Assembly: GCA_016550485.1 (NCBI GenBank)
Contig: JABXGV010000261.1
Span: 1 to 6,036, forward strand
Direction: 5' to 3'
DNA from: an archaeon
GTDB taxonomy: Archaea > Asgardarchaeota > Hermodarchaeia > Hermodarchaeales > Hermodarchaeaceae
Length of the DNA: 6,036 nucleotides
Part shown: positions 4,534 to 6,036 of the stretch, piece after piece
How positions within the stretch are numbered: the stretch's first letter is position 1
How the letters are laid out: every line of letters begins with the position of its first letter
Made by a program: the position numbers and the translations under genes
Notes under the pieces: model-generated
Database searches by the model: none
What the model was told of the DNA's origin: nothing
What the model saw: only the letters and a program-made list of their open reading frames with translations

Positions 4534-6036
4534 TCAACTGCCTCGAAAAACCCTACGCAGTTTCAGCACTCCGCCAGCGAGGAGTATTACGGTGGCGATA
4601 TCTCCTGTTAAGACTAGCAGCTGATACAGAAACATGGTTGGTGGACGAATCCCGTACGGGGCCAGCAAAGGATGGGGGTCGATGCTATTTCCATTCCCCG
4701 CAATGAGATGGGGTATATCACCGATTCCGTTCAAGTCGATATCCGGACCTAGGTATTCGGACCAGAAGTTATAGTCGAACATGTTGTGGGAGCCATTATC
4801 AAAGCCATTTGCGTTACCATTGTTCTCGATGAAGGAGTTCCTGTAGATTGTGTTGTAGACGGATTGGTTGGACAGAAACACGCCCCAGAATGAGTTTTGC
4901 TCAATGATGTTATAGGATATTATATTCTCAGAACCGTAATCAATGTAGACACCGTATTCTTCGTTTTCGCTGAATGTGTTGTCCGCCACCACATTATAAT
5001 CAGAGGCGATTATCTCCACGCCTGTTCCGCTGTGCGTGCAGGTATTCCTCGAAATCGTACTTGCCATAGAAGACCTGATAGCGATACATGCCCTGCCATT
5101 GTCTTTGCAGATGTTGTCCTCCACAATACCGTATTCGGTGGCGTAAAGGTAGATGCCATCCAACACTAGGCTGGTACAATTGTTATGGCGGATTATGCTG
5201 TAATGACTAGAGGCTAGATATATGGCTGAGGAGTTCGCCTGGACCTCATTGTTAGTTACCGTACTATTCATAGACACATGGAGATAAATCCCATAATCGT
5301 TGTCTGGACAACAATTATCGGTTATTGTGTTTTCATTAGAGTTTTCGAGGAGAACACCAATTTGATTGCTGGTACAGTTGTTTTGTGTTATGGTCGTCAA
5401 TTCTGACCCCAACAGGGATACGCCCGCTGAGAGACTCTCATAGCAGAGGCCGTTAGAAGTGCATGTATTGTTGATTACCGTATTGCTCTCTGAATAGATG
5501 AACCGAATACCCGATCCCGCATTTAATGCGCACGTGTTATTTGTTACCATGGAATGATTCGAGAAGAGGAGCAGAATCCCCACAGAACAGTTAGTCAGCA
5601 CATAATCCTGCACAACCATATTGTTACTTCTGAAAATAATGATTTGACCAGCTGGTTCGAGAAGAGTATCGCCCTCCTGGTCAGATATGAAGAGTAGAGG
5701 CTTACCATTGACGGTGTTGTTCAGGATTTGCGCTTGAGTTATATCTTCCGAAGAAAAGGCTGAGAGGTACAGGCCACAACCGAGGAAGGTGTTGTTAGTG
5801 ATTATGTTTTCGGTTGAGCTATAGACGCCCATTCCAAAGTCATTAACGATCAGGGTGTTATTTGAAATCGTGTTGTAGTGGGAATCCCAAAGGGAGATAC
5901 CGTATTCATTGATGGACATCGAGTTATTCCAGACGATGGTTGAATTCGAATCATCAAATCGTATCCCCGCCCAGTGACCTGAACCCGTGTTATTTATGAT
6001 TGTGATAGATGTTGACCATATCGCCCGAATACCGTA
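4534..6036 (-). CDS. NosD-like right-handed beta-helix surface protein with C-terminal membrane anchor, 5' partial
   Basis: At least 500 residues, cut by the right window edge: the frame stays open with recognisable coils past the first ATG (5919), so that Met is internal and the signal peptide lies outside. About 17 parabolic (PbH1-like) coils of some 22 residues follow the pattern G-hydrophobic-x-hydrophobic...S/N-x-N-x-I/V-x-x-N-N/T. A longer excursion, NGKPLLFISDQEGD to AGQIII, matches an insertion I know from NosD-type archaeal proteins. After the coils come YNFWSEYLGPDIDLNGIGDIPHL, a typical NosD ending with a DxDxNGxGD calcium-loop look, then a proline linker and one membrane segment (about residues 469-491) before the basic tail KLRRVFRGS. 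This predicts an external protein with a cytoplasmic C-terminus. About sixteen N-x-S/T sequons suit archaeal N-glycosylation. The role is probably carbohydrate or surface binding; real NosD copper function is not indicated, as no nos genes are adjacent. Confidence 0.9.
   Translation of the reverse strand, partial: YGIRAIWSTSITIINNTGSGHWAGIRFDDSNSTIVWNNSMSINEYGISLWDSHYNTISNNTLIVNDFGMGVYSSTENIITNNTFLGCGLYLSAFSSEDITQAQILNNTVNGKPLLFISDQEGDTLLEPAGQIIIFRSNNMVVQDYVLTNCSVGILLLFSNHSMVTNNTCALNAGSGIRFIYSESNTVINNTCTSNGLCYESLSAGVSLLGSELTTITQNNCTSNQIGVLLENSNENTITDNCCPDNDYGIYLHVSMNSTVTNNEVQANSSAIYLASSHYSIIRHNNCTSLVLDGIYLYATEYGIVEDNICKDNGRACIAIRSSMASTISRNTCTHSGTGVEIIASDYNVVADNTFSENEEYGVYIDYGSENIISYNIIEQNSFWGVFLSNQSVYNTIYRNSFIENNGNANGFDNGSHNMFDYNFWSEYLGPDIDLNGIGDIPHLIAGNGNSIDPHPLLAPYGIRPPTMFLYQLLVLTGDIATVILLAGGVLKLRRVFRGS
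4801..6036 (-). repeat. Coding repeat: about 17 degenerate beta-helix coils
   Basis: Imperfect repeats of about 22 codons inside the beta-helix gene, each beginning with Gly-hydrophobic-x-hydrophobic and ending near Asn-Asn-Thr or Asn-x-Cys. They are conserved at protein level and poorly at DNA level, so this is an old repeat rather than a recent expansion. One unit near 5640-5760 is longer because of the NGKP insertion. Confidence 0.8.

Noticed and set aside
4332..4706. Plus-strand open frame of 124 codons across the methyltransferase/beta-helix junction
   Set aside because: It spans two well-supported minus-strand genes, has no ribosome binding site of note, and its translation has no recognisable features.
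4534..6036. True NosD, the copper-insertion accessory of nitrous oxide reductase
   Set aside because: The fold and ending match the wider NosD/beta-helix family, but no nosZ, nosF, nosY or nosL neighbours are present, and archaeal genomes carry many such surface proteins with a membrane anchor.

Overview
The window looks like a fragment of an archaeal chromosome, most likely from a metagenome. The archaeal call is an inference. It rests on a very long NosD-type right-handed beta-helix surface protein with many N-glycosylation sequons and a C-terminal membrane anchor, on a GlcD/CCG-domain redox pair, and on a near-perfect GGAGGTGA ribosome binding site. An Asgard archaeon (Thorarchaeota-like) is my best guess from remembered family resemblance; no ribosomal or other phylogenetic marker is present to test it, and a bacterial source is not excluded.

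Left part (1-2297, plus strand, C-rich third codon positions): a two-gene redox cassette. The first gene, cut by the left edge, encodes a two-CCG-domain iron-sulfur protein of the HdrB/HdrD/GlcF type. It is followed without any gap (TAA directly followed by ATG) by a GlcD-type FAD-linked oxidoreductase. Together they would form a 2-hydroxyacid (lactate/glycolate-like) dehydrogenase passing electrons from FAD through the iron-sulfur subunit. The flavoprotein reading frame is broken by two in-frame stops 15 bases apart (TGA 1626-1628, TAA 1641-1643), after which the same frame continues as clear family sequence to 2297. It is therefore a recent pseudogene, a pair of sequence errors, or (less likely) a recoded gene.

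Middle (2298-2801): a 66-base AT-richer spacer, a small unrecognised plus-strand gene of 87 codons, and a 174-base convergent intergenic region holding at most a weak terminator.

Right part (2802-6036, minus strand): three tightly packed genes read right to left. They are a beta-helix surface protein cut by the right edge (at least 500 residues), a class I SAM-dependent methyltransferase seven bases downstream, and a tandem GNAT acetyltransferase whose ribosome binding site overlaps the methyltransferase stop codon. The methyltransferase and acetyltransferase look translationally coupled and may act on the same small molecule or protein; the beta-helix gene may simply share the transcript. 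No RNA gene, CRISPR array, insertion sequence or replication origin was seen.
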